This document shows, in pieces, positions 42,263 to 54,203 of a stretch of 64,000 bases of DNA (position 1 is the first letter of the stretch; the number at the start of each line of letters is the position of its first letter). Source of the DNA: Aricia agestis. Lineage: Eukaryota; Arthropoda; Insecta; Lepidoptera; Lycaenidae. Below the pieces are notes generated by a model, which was given only the letters and a program-made list of their open reading frames with translations, searched no databases and was not told the DNA's origin. The stretch spans positions 7,398,001-7,462,000 of the forward strand of contig NC_056416.1 of the NCBI RefSeq assembly GCF_905147365.1, given 5' to 3'. The position numbers and the translations under genes were made by a program.

Positions 42263-42592
42263 ACGTGGGAGAGCCATGCTTCGGCACGAATGGGCTGGCT
42301 CGACCGGAGAAATACCACGTTCTCACAGAAAACCGGCGTGAAACAGCGCTTGCGCTGTGTTTCGCCGAGTGAGTGAGTTTACCGGAGGCCCAATCTTCTA
42401 CCCTATTCCCTTCCCTACCCTCCCCTATTCCCTTCCCTTCCCATCGCTACCCTCCCCTATTCCCTTCCCATCCCATCCCTACCCTCCCCTATTACCCTAT
42501 TCCCTCTTAAAAGGCCGGCAACGCACCTGCAGCTCTTCTGATGCTGCGAGTGTCCATGGGCGACGGAAGTTGCTTTCCATCAAGGTCACCTG
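42263..42592 (+). mobile_element. SINE-A copy 9, 3' truncated
   Basis: Head and array complete (array with two CCCTACCC blocks). The 3' end stops in CATCAAGGTCACCTGATG, where the last bases are inverted relative to the family, so no A-run is left. Confidence 0.8.
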
Positions 42593-43305
42593 ATGTGACC
42601 ATACATACACTTTTGCAATAATAATATTAGTTTGGGTGAAATATGAATTGAAAATATGCAAAGGCCTGCATCAGTAAATAACATAAAAACCCGACTAATG
42701 ACCGTGCTCCTCATTAAAATGAGTGAAAATTGTTTTTATCACGAACAACGTGTAGTATTGTTTTAAATATGATTTTAATTTGAGTATGATATGTATTTTC
42801 ATTTTAATATTATGGTAAATTAAAATTTTATAAATATCATCATCATCAAATAGGAATAAGAAAAGTGGTCCGCAACAAAATCCGTAAGTGTAATACCTAA
42901 ATGTTTGAGTATTAATTGCGTGAACCTAAGAAATATTTAAAAGAAAAGAGAGTATCTAAAATATTAATATTGATAACCATAAAAATGTGGTTGATATTAA
43001 AGCAACATTTTTTTTTACTTAAATCCAAACAACTGTTATTCCCGTGTCGCAGAGTAGACTCTACGCTAGAGAAGGATTCAAGATACATTATTTTCGGGGC
43101 ACAAAAACAAACTAGTTTCATTATTAATTCTATGAATGTTTTGTAAGGCCTTTGCAACACTTCAGCGCGAATAAAAAGTAATGTTATACAGAATAAAGCT
43201 AATAAAACACTGAAACAGTGAAAACTCTCTCACAATCGCCGGCTAAATCAATACCTTTTGATCTTTGCCGAGTTTTTCTTACCAACTTACCATGTTTTTA
43301 TTCTT
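42593..43305. other. Unassigned AT-rich stretch
   Basis: No gene. Overlapping short frames on both strands at 42912-43160 lack motifs. Confidence 0.3.
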
Positions 43306-43440
43306 TTTTTTTCTTTTTAATTAAATAAGGGGTAAACGAGCAAACGGGTCACCTGATGGTAAGCAACTACCGTCGCCCATGGACACTCGCAACATCAGAA
43401 GAGCTGTAGGTGCGTTGCCGGCCTTTAAGCCGGCCTTTTT
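43306..43440 (-). mobile_element. SINE-A copy 10, tail only
   Basis: Tail part of the family (ATAAGGGGTAAACGAGC to GCGTTGCCGGCC) ending in a small palindrome GGCCTTTAAGCCGGCC. 5' truncated in the sense direction, as typical of abortive retroposition. Confidence 0.8.
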
Positions 43441-43727
43441 ATTCAGAGAATATCAGCTTGAAACTGATACCTAGCAGACTGATAGCTTAGCAGAGTAACT
43501 TTTTACATTGCTTGTACTTAGTCGAAAATAGCTCCTTTAGTTATTAACTAACCCTCGACAAAAAAGGGGTGTTATATTTATAGCGTCGCATTTATTAGAT
43601 AATATAAAAATATATTAATATTGAACCATATATTAGTATGGTCTCCGGATTAAATGAAGAACATAATAATTATTGTATTGAGTATATAATGAATTATATT
43701 TATAGGCCATTTTGCATTAGCGGGTAG
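43441..43727. other. Unassigned stretch
   Basis: Holds a single CTCGACAAAAAAGGGGTGTT phrase related to the tandem unit at 21717. No gene. Confidence 0.35.
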
Positions 43728-44046
43728 TTTTTTTTTTTTTTTTTTATGATATAAGGGGGCAAACGAGCAAACGGGTCACCTGATGGAAAGCAACTTCCGT
43801 CGCCCATAGACACTCGCAGCATCAGAAGAGCTGCAGGTGCGTTGCCGGCCTTTTAATAGTTAATAGGGAAATATGAGAGGGTAGGAAAGGGAAGGGAAGG
43901 GAATAGGGTAGGGGATTGGGCCTCCGGTAAACTCACTCACTCGGCGAAACACAGCGCAAGCGCTGTTTCACGCCGGTTTTCTGTGAGGACGTGGTATTTC
44001 TCCGGTCGAGCCGGCCCATTCGTGCCGAAGCATGGCTCTCCCACGT
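43728..44046 (-). mobile_element. SINE-A copy 11, full length
   Basis: Complete with a long T-run (A-tail in sense). Array short. Confidence 0.87.
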
Positions 44047-44148
44047 ACAATACAACATTTTTTGCAACGCAGTATTTTTCTTTGAAATGAGGGCTTTATC
44101 CTGAGTTAACTAAGGCAACAAAATAAACATTTATTTTCATATTATTCA

Positions 44149-44383
44149 CGAGCTTTTGCCCGCGGCTTCGCTCGCGTTAAGAAGGATTATTATATACAAA
44201 CTTTCATCCCCTATTTTAACCCCCTGGAGTTGGAATTTATCAAAATCCTTTCTTAGCGGATGCCTACGTCATAACATCTACCTGCATGCCAAATTTCAGC
44301 CCGATCCGTCCAGTGGTTTGGGCTGTGCGTTGATAGATCACTATGTCAATCAGTCAGTCACCCTTGAGTTTTATATATATAGA
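44149..44383 (-). mobile_element. Helitron-like repeat Heli-K
   Basis: Minus strand begins TCTATATATATAAAACTCAA and ends GCGAGCGAAGCCGCGGGC, then AAAAGCTCG|T. Has the hairpin and a CTCG (not CTAG) end, shared with the copy at 63811. Body includes CCGATCCGTCCAGTGG-type phrases. Confidence 0.6.
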
Positions 44384-44664
44384 CTACACGATTTCCTCGA
44401 AAACATTACATTTTCTCGCGCCAAGCTGCAGGTAGCAGCGACTCATGAATATAGAGCTGGCGCTTCCCTCCTGTTCAAAGAAATACACATCTGCCTATGT
44501 AAAATACCAGCGGGTGCCTCACTACGGTTATAACATGTTTGTTGATACAGCAGAGGGCTTTTTTGCCACAAAAGCTTTCTGCTGTCTTTTCGAGTTTTGT
44601 GAAAATGTTTAAATAATTTTGAGCTTGAACATTTTATTTTATTTTAACTAGCTTTATTTAATAA

Positions 44665-44862
44665 CTAGCTGTCCCGGCAAACGTTGTTTTGCCATAAAAT
44701 GATTTTCCCTGTTTTCCCGCTTTTCTCTTGAAGTTTTTTCTGATATTTTTTTTATAGACCTCACGGAGCCTTTCCAACGATTGCAAAACCGTGGAAATCG
44801 GTTCGTGCGTTCAGGAGTTATAGCGTCAGGAAGGAAAACCCGACTTATTTTTATATATTAGA
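44665..44862 (-). mobile_element. Helitron-like repeat Heli-G, complete
   Basis: Minus strand A|TCTAATATATAAAAATAA at the start; ends GGCAAAACAACGTTTGCCGG then GACAGCTAG|T. Only 198 bp; no coding capacity. Confidence 0.75.
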
Positions 44863-44963
44863 TAGTGGTCGCCCGCGGCTCCGCTCGCGTGGATGTTGGT
44901 TACCGCTGCAATTTGCAAAAAGCCTACCCCGGAGAGACACGGTCAGCAAAATGATTCCCAGCT

Positions 44964-45135
44964 GGCCGATTCTGTATCGTACATTTGTGAGTTAATAACA
45001 AAATGGAGGAGTGAGTAACGGAAAGTGCCACTTTTTGTATTCACTTGCATATAAAAGTGAGACTTTCCGTTGCTCACTCCTCCGTTTCGTTATAACTCAG
45101 TGATTAACTCACAAATGTACGATACAGAATCGGCC
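44964..45135. mobile_element. Palindromic MITE, 172 bp
   Basis: Arms start GGCCGATTCTGTATCGTACA and go on through TTTGTGAGTTAA and GGAGGAGTGAG to CGGAAAGT. The right arm carries a small insertion near CAGTGATTAACTC. No target duplication found. Confidence 0.8.
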
Positions 45136-45420
45136 TGCAGGTCAATTCACAGACACCGACATTAACATCGACGACGCAGTTATCTTTCTGTGGATGTTAA
45201 AGTTGTTAATGATCAGAATATTTAATAATTACTTAATTATAAGTTTTCACTTCTGACGGTAGTCCCAAAGTGCAACTCGTTGTTTAGGAATCAGGATAGA
45301 TAACTAAAGCGATTATTGTAGAGCTTCTCTATAAACAACATTTGACGTTTAGTTATTTTCGTAACAAAATATACTGATGGTCGGGAGCCCCGACTCGCAA
45401 TAGGGCAATGTAAAGTTGCC
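45136..45420. other. Unassigned stretch
   Basis: No gene or recognised repeat. Confidence 0.3.
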
Positions 45421-45770
45421 ACGTAAAACATTATTTTTAACCAACTTCCAAAAAGGAGGAGGTTATAACTTCGCCGATTGTTGACCGATTTTCATGATTC
45501 TTTTGTCGTTGTACAGGGTTGAATTCGGATTTGGTACCATGTTCACAAAAGTGCTACCAAAAAGTAAGACTTCGCACCAGGTTATACCCTGGATCCGAAG
45601 GTACCGAACAGAACTTTTGAATGCTTATAGATACAGGTTCGGGGATTTCGGCGTTGTTTAAACAACTGAAAACATAAGCCAACACATCTATTTGATTGAT
45701 CATTATCACTACAACCATAATTACACCATGGGTCATCACATTATGACCCAATTATTGGTAATTTTACTTC
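45421..45770 (+). repeat. Diverged relative of Heli-E
   Basis: Parallel order of phrases to Heli-E (CCGATTTTCATGATTCTTTT, TTCACAAAAGTG, GGTATACC-like GGTTATACCCTGG, ATTTCGGCGTTGTTTAAA, TTATGACCCAATTATTGGTA) but much changed. Short frames here are not genes. Confidence 0.5.
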
Positions 45771-46440
45771 AACCGAATGAAATTTTAGTACAGAATTCGT
45801 TGAGATTTAGTCGAATTTTGAAAAAGGCACTAATGAAGAATAAGAATTATTTCATACCTTTTAGGTCATTTTTAGAATATTGTTTTTCCTTAGAAGTCGG
45901 GTTCAATTTTTTGTTAAAAAATAATAATCGTAAATCTGTTCATACTAATTGGAATGTTTGGCCCTGGGATTTATTTATTTATCGTTAGTGCAAAAGAATT
46001 TGTTACAACAAATTGGAGCCTTTTGAAGGGTAATTATAGGCAAATCAGTAGAGAACACTGGTATTCTTGGTATATTATGAGCTAATTCACCAGCTGCAGG
46101 GCGGGTCATAATCTTCGCTACTGCGCACCCCCGCCTTGGTAGCGCCTACTTCGAAACGGCCGTAAATCGCAATTTTTAATTTCGCCATAACTTCTAAACC
46201 AAACGTCCAATTTTAATCATTCAAAGACAAAATATTATCTACCCAAACTGTACTTAGTGATGAAATAATTTATTTTGATAAGGATTATCAGCATGAGTAG
46301 AATAAATGCGCTTAAATGTAGTCCAAGAAAAAATATAGATATTTATAAGATCTACATTTACTTAGAACATTGTATGGTTCTATCTTTTATACTTTAGGCA
46401 GCGTACGCAAAATAAGTAACTTTTCTGGTTGATTTTTTTC
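45771..46440. other. Unassigned stretch
   Basis: No gene with motif. Weak CGGCCGTAAATCGC patch at 46155. Confidence 0.3.
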
Positions 46441-46655
46441 ACCTTGTGTCAGAAAAACCAAAATATCTTACGGAACCCTATATTTTCCAAAATAAAAAGT
46501 AGCCTATATTACTCGTAAACAATGTGGCTTTCGAATGGTGAAAGAATTTTTAAAATCGGTCCAGTAGTTTTTGAGCCTATACAAACAAACAAACAAACAA
46601 ACAAACACACAAAAAACAAATAAAGTTTACTTCTTTATAATATTAGTATAGATTT
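46441..46655 (+). repeat. Short dispersed repeat with (ACAA)n
   Basis: TACGGAACCCTATATTTTCC, AAAATCGGTCCAGTAGTTTT, then a CAAA array and TTTATAATATTAGTATAGAT, the reverse of a Helitron-type 5' end. Probably another Helitron-like unit with a lost hairpin end. Confidence 0.45.
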
Positions 46656-47461
46656 ATCAAATTCAAATTGAATCGAGAATGAAGTTTCATTGCATCTATT
46701 GATTACATCGGATTTCCTCATCTTTCTATGCGGATTAACATGCAACGTCTGTCAAGTAGTTTTCTTTTAAAATATGTACTATCAGCACCTACGTAATACG
46801 TTATTTAGTCGGGCTGGCCCACACAACGCTACCAAATTACGTGATCTGCGTATAAATCAATTTTCTGATATTATCATAAACAAGAAGCGTAGAGAAGGGA
46901 TAGACAAATTTCCCCCGATAATAAAATATATCCTTGGCCTTATCTGTACCTATTTAGTGTTGCCAAGGTCGCACGTGGAGGTGGATGCGGGCAGCCAAAT
47001 TTTATTTGCCATAGATTTCGTTATCTTATCAGTAATGCAAATTGAACCAGCCGCAATAGTATTGACACAGACTTTTTTTTAGGTAAGTACTGCTGCCAAA
47101 CTGTTGCTGATAGCTAACGATCCCTATCCAACTGTGAATACGGGCAGGAAAATGTGAAAGAAAAAAGAGCGTGCGGCAAATAGTTTTAAGAATAGAAGGC
47201 TTCCCTAAAAAAATTAACAATTATATTCAGTGGCCTAACTATAATATCATCTGTCGCCAATGGCAAATTCTTTTTCAAAATCGTCGTGTTAATAATGAAA
47301 CAACTCAAGTACAATTTAAAAAATGTTTCTTAGCTCTTGGGCCCTCTTGAACCGGGGGCCCACTGTCCGTGGCATTTTGCCAGCCCTGCCACCTGCTTAT
47401 TGTTGCGCCACTGATTGTATTGATGTCTGTTTTGCCGAGTGACCCACGACTCGTCATAACA
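46656..47461. other. Unassigned stretch
   Basis: A 102-codon open frame at 46774-47082 (plus strand) has no recognisable motif, no codon bias I can see and no splice context. I do not call it a gene. Confidence 0.3.
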
Positions 47462-47776
47462 CAGGGGTTCCCAATCTTTTTCAGCCTGCGGCGCAGTTAC
47501 ACGTCGCAATATTTTGTCACGGCGCGGCAGGCGGCGCCCTACTCTACCTAGCAATTACAAAAAGATACTTAAATAAACACCTTTAATAATCATTATAGTT
47601 ATGTTAAGCAGATAAATAATAATAAACAAATATTTATTCATCTGGCTGCCTTGTATTTAAATTAATAATTAATATCTATTATAATTTAATTTCATAATAT
47701 TTGTGGTTTTGGATAATGATAGAGGATATACTCACGGCGCCCCAGGGTGCCGCGGTACACAGTTTGGGAACCCCTG
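47462..47776. mobile_element. hAT-type element with CAGGGGTTCCCAA ends
   Basis: Starts CAGGGGTTCCCAATC and ends GTTTGGGAACCCCTG; subterminal GCCTGCGGCGC and GGGTGCCGCGGTACAC. Same family as 51301-52258. The flanks TCATAACA and TCAGACAT are not a clean duplication. Confidence 0.75.
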
Positions 47777-48047
47777 TCAGACATAACTCATAACTTTAGT
47801 ACAATTAAATTATTTATCAGCACACATCACATCGTCAAAAACACAATTATATTATTAGGTCCTTACCTACTATGAAATATAGTGTTTTGTTGTACAGGCC
47901 ACTTTGATCTCAAATATCCTTTTTGGTTAAGAATTCCAAATTCAAATGAATTGAAGTGAAACAAACCAGAAAACACGCGTCGACTGCTGCGTTACATTGC
48001 TCAACCGACACAATAATGAAAAGATTTTAAATCGGATCATTACTTGT
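47777..48047. other. Unassigned stretch
   Basis: No gene or repeat seen. Confidence 0.3.
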
Positions 48048-48470
48048 GATGGTTGCACCAGAGGCGTGGTTAAAGTTAAAGTTATGGTCAAAGTTATGGT
48101 TATAGTTAAGGTTAACTTTAACTTTAACCTTAACTTTTACCACTGAATTTGTCAGATGACAGCTGGTCCGACAAGGTTATAATTGAACGTGGGGCGGCGG
48201 GGCGCTGCTGAGTGCTGGTAAAGGAGAACTGTCAAAAATGGCGTTTTTGTATGATGGCAGCGTTAGTTCCTTTTTTCGCCACGTTATTTTAAAGCCTTAT
48301 CGAGCTCAAGGTTATGGTTAGATATGGCGTCTATTTTTGACTTTAACCAAAGACTTGACATTTTGCATTGTAGTTATAGTTAAAATTACAGTTATAGTTA
48401 AAGTAAGTTGATGCAACCCAGGGTGGGTTGCATCAACTTACTTTAACTATAAGTTGATGCAACCCACCCT
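48048..48470. mobile_element. Inverted-repeat element rich in GTTAAAGTTA
   Basis: Ends near GGTTGCACCA and TGATGCAACCC. Both flanks consist of GTTAAAGTTA-type words and their complements. It contains a perfect 29-bp arm palindrome (48392-48420 with 48424-48452, three-base loop GGG). A middle part (48170-48300) is unrelated unique sequence. Confidence 0.6.
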
Positions 48471-48546
48471 ATCAGTGTTTTTGTTGGCGGGGTCTGTAGC
48501 GGGGTCGCCAAATGCCGAGAGAACTATTCCAATAAAAAAAAAGATT

Positions 48547-48878
48547 CTTTTTTTTTTCTTTTTTTTTTATGAAATACGGGGGCAAACGAGCAAACGGGTC
48601 ACCTGATGGAAAGCAACTTTCGTCGCCCATGGACACTCGCAGCATCAGAAGAGCTGCAGGTGCGTTGCCAGCCTTTTAGAGGAAATAGGGTAATAGGGGA
48701 GGGAAGAGATGGGAAGGGAAGGGAAGGGAATAGGGGAGGGTAGGGGCTTGGGCCTCCGGTAAACTCACTCACTCGGCGAAACACAGCGCAAGCGCTGTTT
48801 TACGCCGGTTTTCTGTGAGAACGTGGTATTTTTCCGGTCGAGCCGGCCCATTCGTGCCGAAGCATGGCTCTCCCACGT
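48547..48878 (-). mobile_element. SINE-A copy 12, full length
   Basis: Complete with a T-run (A-tail in sense). Confidence 0.87.
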
Positions 48879-49708
48879 ATAAAAAATGCAAAAGATTTAT
48901 ATACTGGGAGGGAGGATTTTAACATAAGGCAGAAGGCTATATTTATACACTGGGGGGTCGCCAGTCGCTACATCTTTTTTTCATACTAAATAATCATAAT
49001 AATATGATAGTTATCATTGATCCTGAAAAAGAACTGTTAATTTTAATATTATAATTTTAATGAAAAATACTGCATCATAAACTTTACTAGACCATTATTA
49101 TTGATATAAAAAGTTTTCAAACTAAGGAGTACCTATTGTCCTTTTGTATCCTTTGAGGACATTGAACGTAAACGGACCTTAGTCATTAGTGATCGTTAAG
49201 GCGTTTGTATTCGAGATCTATTGTCGATTGTCACACGACTTAGCACAATATTGTCACACTATAAGTATGTTCAGAAGACCGGCTTTGTACTAGATCGCCT
49301 AAATCGAACACAATGTAGACTCATTAGCAAGTTTAGATAACTTTATGTATCATAACCATGACCATGACTCGAGACCAACCACGTGACACGTGTCTTTATT
49401 TAGCTAATTTGATTAGAATAATCTACCGACCGCTTAAACTTTTGCCACGGGTTTCGCTACAAAAATATATATTTTTATTTTTCACACGAATTTTCAAGCT
49501 CAAATAAATAAATAGGAACTTGACCATATATAAACATTTTTCGTAAAGTTTTCCGACATTTTTATTCAAACAAAAGCCTGGAAATATTTTAGATGGTCGT
49601 TGTGTCTGCTTATAAGTACATGAAAATATTTCTTAGAGGATTTTTGCCTAAGCTGGGTTTGATTGTGGCGTGATTTGAATACGTAAACTAGCTGGTAAGC
49701 TACAGCAA
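48879..49708. other. Unassigned stretch
   Basis: No gene or recognised repeat. A CGCCCCAGTGT-like palindrome is not present on inspection. Confidence 0.3.
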
Positions 49709-49931
49709 TCCATACTTCCATACTTCTAAATATAATACTGATATTATAAAAATGCGAAAGCTTGTCTGTTACCTCTTCACGCCCAAACCGCTGAACCGAT
49801 TTTGCTGAAATTTGGCATTGAGATACTTTGAGTCTCGGGAAAGGACATAGGATACTTTTTATCCCGGAAAAATGTGCGGTTGCCGCATGATAAACGACTT
49901 TTGGCGCAACGGAGTTGCGGGCGTCATCTAG
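49709..49931 (+). mobile_element. Heli-D, complete copy
   Basis: A|TCCATACTTCCATACTTC at the start; AAAATGCGAAAGCTTGTCTG; ends with the hairpin GCAACGGAGTTGC and GGCGTCATCTAG|T. 223 bp. Confidence 0.8.
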
Positions 49932-50559
49932 TCATATTATAGCTCTGTACGTCTGAAATAATATCAGATATGACATTATATTGTATACCTACGTAATACA
50001 GATTCAGCAAAACACATTTATTACTGATATAACAAAATACTATAAATTATACTCAAGTAGATAATATGTCTTTAGTACTCTAGCGCTGACACTAGCAAAT
50101 ATGGGTTACCCATATATACAAATTTCAAGTCATCAGAATGTAATATTTCTCGAGGTCACAATGTTACTCAACGTCCAGACGCCCCTTAAGAACATTCTAA
50201 AACATTTTTCCCTTCAAATATTAAGAAAATCTAATAGCTTTAGGCATTTTATATGAGGCGCTTAACAAACTTTATATAAAATTCATAGTAGGACTTTAGA
50301 AGTATAAGTCAAACGAAAACTTTTAGGTTTTACAAAAGAAAATATTTTATTACCGCTACAACGACATCAACTTTCAACTTTTCCTAGAAGCTTTGAAAGC
50401 TAATAGAGAAGGTAAGCTCAAAGTATCATAGAGAAAACTTTCAGTATCATTCTCTCTGACTTTTAAGCGTAGCTTCAATTTCTTCTTTATAATTGTACAA
50501 GACTACAAATAAATCACGTTTTATGGCACTGAAATAAAACGAATCATATTATATAAATA
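49932..50559. other. Unassigned AT-rich stretch
   Basis: No gene or repeat seen. Confidence 0.3.
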
Positions 50560-50871
50560 CTAGCTGTTCCGGCAAACGTTGTTTTGCTGAATGACTAAAT
50601 AAGTATGTCACCATGGCAACTTCCATCGCTGTCCCGTCGCGTCGCACAAACAATGGTCACCGTCAGTCTTGAGTTGTAATAATTTATTATTATTTATTGA
50701 ACAAATGCACTTATCAATATAATAAGTACCCAGTAGCCGATTCTTAGACCTACTGAATATACATATAAAATTTGGTAAAAAACAGTAAAGCCGTTTCGGA
50801 GGAGTACGCGGCCTAACATTGTGACACGAGAATTTTATAATAAAGTAATAAGTATATAAGATTACGATGTC
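50560..50871 (-). mobile_element. Helitron-like repeat related to Heli-G, longer variant
   Basis: Minus strand begins TCTTATATACTTATTACTTT and TTATAAAATTCTCGTGTCAC, ends AGCAAAACAACGTTTGCCGG then AACAGCTAG|T. The 3' hairpin is shared with Heli-G but the 5' body is different. Confidence 0.7.
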
Positions 50872-51292
50872 TTTTTAAATTGTTCTAATATAAAATGTAA
50901 AGTGTTCTTGAAGGCAAAGTTAAAAATGTTATATTCTTTTGTCTGACTGTTAAGAAATAATAATATAATCTTACCATGTTCACGGAAAAAGAGGGTGCTA
51001 ATTGCTTTTCCAAAAAATGTGAACGGAGGATTATTCTGTTACTCTCATTTAATAATTACATCAATTTGTGAATTCTGAACATCTCGTCTATTATTTACCG
51101 AAGCTCTATCACCGGAATATACAATCTTTTGAAGGCTTTGGAGTCCGGACTGAGTACAGCTTACCATAATTAGAGAAATTACGATTTCGTAAACAAGGAA
51201 TGCCACCCTGCTACTCTGCTATCCAAATAATAATATAATGCAGACTCGACTCTTGATAATAGATGTCGAATCTATAAAATTGAATCAAAACT
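50872..51292. other. Unassigned stretch
   Basis: No gene or repeat seen. Confidence 0.3.
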
Positions 51293-51300
51293 GTTTAAAT

Positions 51301-52258
51301 CACGGGTTCCCAGCCTTTATCAGCCTGCGGCGCAGTGACACGTGAAATATTTTGTCACGACGCCCTACTCTACCTAGCTATTAGAAAAAGATACATGATA
51401 AATAAATACCTTTAATGATTATAGTTAGGTTAAGGTGACGCCGCGTTAAAGTAAAAAACCGTGTTGGATATGTTTTAGGTTGCTTCTATGAGAAGCCGGG
51501 CCGGCCTCTCATAGAAAACAAGCAATGGAACAGCAAAAAATGGAAAGGACGTAGCGACAAAATGGTTTTTGTCTCGTAATTTAAAAACCATAAAGAGATT
51601 TCATATAAGCTATGGGCAAATTAAAGTGTATGCTTGAACATATCTATGTACAAATTATGGAAGCTTAAATCATTCTCTTCTGTTGGCAAAATAGGAAACC
51701 CCTTTTTTTACAGAGGTCTTTTTGATTGATTAATGATTATTCTGTGTTATAAAAGATGACCAATCGTGTTACGCTACGAGTAATTCAAAGACAAAGACAT
51801 GACGATTACTAACAATGAACTTTAATTTCTTAGCTTCAGTCATTGCTGAGAAAAATCGAAATAGTAATTATCTTATCTTATATCTTTAAACGAGCAATTC
51901 TTGTATATATGTATATATATAATTAGAATCTCGGAATCGGCTCCAATGATTTTCATGAAATTTAGTATATAGGGGGTTTTGGGGCGATAAATCGATCTAG
52001 CTAGGAATCATTTTTAGAAAATATCATTTTATTCGTGTTTTATTGAATACCGAGCAAAGCTCGGTCAAATAGCTAGTTTTAGCTAGCTGTAATTAATTAA
52101 CGAATATTCAATCATCCACCTGCTTTACATAATTAATATTGTATTATAATTATTTTATAATATATATATAATATGTGGTTTCGGATAATGATGGAGGATC
52201 GACTCTTGCCTTTCCACGGCGCACCAGGGCGCCGCGGCGCACAGTTTGGGAACCCCTG
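51301..52258. mobile_element. hAT-type element with perfect 8-bp duplication, carrying nested insertions
   Basis: Ends CACGGGTTCCCAGCC and GTTTGGGAACCCCTG; flanked on both sides by GTTTAAAT (51293-51300, 52259-52266). Its terminal parts match the short sister at 47462-47776 (GCCTGCGGCGCAGTGACACG; GGATAATGATGGAGGAT). Between about 51440 and 52135 there is extra sequence, including Heli-C at 51907-52076. No transposase frame. Confidence 0.88.
51907..52076 (+). mobile_element. Heli-C repeat nested in the hAT element
   Basis: AATTAGAATCTCGGAATCGG, GGGGGTTTTGGGGCGATAAA, then the hairpin ACCGAGCAAAGCTCGGT, CAAATAG and CTAG|T. This copy keeps the CTAG end most clearly. Confidence 0.7.
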
Positions 52259-52436
52259 GTTTAAATGATGATTAAAATAGCATTTTCATGTAATGTAGTC
52301 TTAAGATACATACGAATAGGATGGTCTTTGGTAAAACATGTTTTTCTTATCACTTTACTTGAAATAAATATACAATTTGTCAAGATACATTTTTCACATG
52401 ATTTTGTAACTATAACAGATATATTAACAGATATAT

Positions 52437-53407
52437 TATTAAAAAACCGGCCAAGTGCGTGTCGGGACACGCGCAATATAGGGTTCCGTACTCCGTTGTA
52501 CCGCTAGTTTTGGAAATTTTTTGTATGGTCAATAAACGTACTATCAGAGAATTTGATTCCTATGCAAATCGGGGACCTAAGTAGTTTGGTCGCGTTACGT
52601 CAAACCCAGCTGACAGATCACAATAATTAACATTGAATTGACATATTCGACCAAATAACGTTGGTCTGTCCACATTTATAACATGTTTTACAATACTAAC
52701 AACATCATCTCAGTTACTATCAAAAAATAAAATATTTTTTAAATTCCGCATATTTCCTACTCCCGTGAATTTTTTCACATTTCCAGAAGCAACCCTTAGC
52801 TGGTAGAACAGGGGGACACTGGACTCTAACGATTTTTTCCACTTTAAAACTAATATTTCACAAATGGATCCCTAAATCGCAAAATGATCTATGAATAAGT
52901 ACTCATAATATTTTTAAAAACCCTATCCAACGACATCCCATACGATGGGGTGGGTGCGAAAAAAAATCCCCGCTTGATGTATAGGGCAGGTACCATAAAA
53001 GAAATATTTTTTATGATTTTATGTACTGTTACAACGCACAAGGATTTTGGCTTTTTAAAAAAAACAATTTTGGTTTTTTGATGCACACGTCTAGCGCGGA
53101 TGGATACTGGATGGAGAGTGTGGGACTGGGAATGCAACCGAAGCTGCTAGACAAAGGAAATGCTGGATAGGTAGGAAAGAGGCTGACTAAGGGATGTTAC
53201 ATACATACCAAAGCTATAACAGTACCATTTTGTAGGCTTCATTAATATGTGTGTTCGTGCCAAATTACAGCTTTTTAGATCCTATAGTCTCTGAGCAAAA
53301 CCGCGGACAGACAGACGGCCAGACGGCCAGACGGACAGACAGACAGACAGACGGACGGACAGACTGAAACTACCGGGTTCCTTGTTGACTACGGAACCCA
53401 AAAAATA
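52437..53407 (+). mobile_element. Family F repeat, long copy
   Basis: Starts AAAAACCGGCCAAGTGCGTG and ends TTGACTACGGAACCCAAAAA, with a CAGACGGACGG-type array at 53307-53365. It holds, at 52549-52677, the unit shared with 24184-24292, inverted. Confidence 0.7.
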
Positions 53408-53585
53408 TAATATTATTCGCATATACCTATTTACTTGTATATAATATAAACAGCTACCATAGTTAGAAACGTTTATGATACTAATGTACACCAATACGTC
53501 AGCACTTAATAACTTTATTTGCATGAAACGACGTAGGTACAAAAACTTGTTTGATGCGCATACTAAGATTTCAAGAGTTTAGGAT

Positions 53586-53963
53586 ATGGCACGTTCATGT
53601 TTGAACTCGGAAAAACGAAGCGGTAGCGGTCAATGACCTTTTTAGTCTAGGCGCTAAATGAAAAATGTTCGCACTGTATTTAGAATATTTAAGAATAAAA
53701 TTGACCTCTTTTAAAGCCCCAGATTATTACAGATTTATCAGAAAACCTCTTGGTACCTCTGAGAATGATAATCTCCAACTTTTTATGAGTTCGAAGATGT
53801 GCTTCATATTCAGTCCACATCGAGTATGCAAAATATGATATCGCCCTTAGACTAGGAACATCTGACACTTCATTGTCAATCGCGGTTTATATAGAAAATG
53901 ACATGTTTTTGACAGGGAGTCAATTACCGCTACCGTACTGTCTCGATTCCCCGAGTAGGTACA
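53586..53963. mobile_element. Diverged copy of the palindromic MITE at 16829
   Basis: Outer parts share GAACTCGG...GCGGTAGCGGTCAATGAC on the left and TTGTCAATCGCGGTTTATAT, then AGAAAATGACATGTTTTTGA, on the right, but about 200 unrelated bases replace the inner arms. Confidence 0.55.
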
Positions 53964-54203
53964 CCTTAATAAAAGTATAACCACTTTAACCAGCGTAAGT
54001 ATGCTACTGTTGGGCAAAGGCCCTCCCCTCTTTCTTTCGATAGTTCACGATTTAGTGTAATTGTCTTTGGCCCATAAAGTTAATATACCTAGTGGTATAA
54101 CTTTGTGCTTTGGCCACTCTGACGCACGACGGAGAAAAAATGTCATGCCAGAAAAACCCATCTACGTCATAAAATCTATCAACGTCAAAGTATATATGTA
54201 TTA

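Noticed and set aside
46774..47082. 102-codon open frame
   Set aside because: No motif, homology that I recognise, promoter or poly(A) context. The length is within chance for AT-rich DNA over 64 kb.
47454..47784. Eight-bp target duplication for the hAT element at 47462
   Set aside because: Flanks TCATAACA and TCAGACAT do not match well enough; the family call rests on the terminal repeats and the sister copy.
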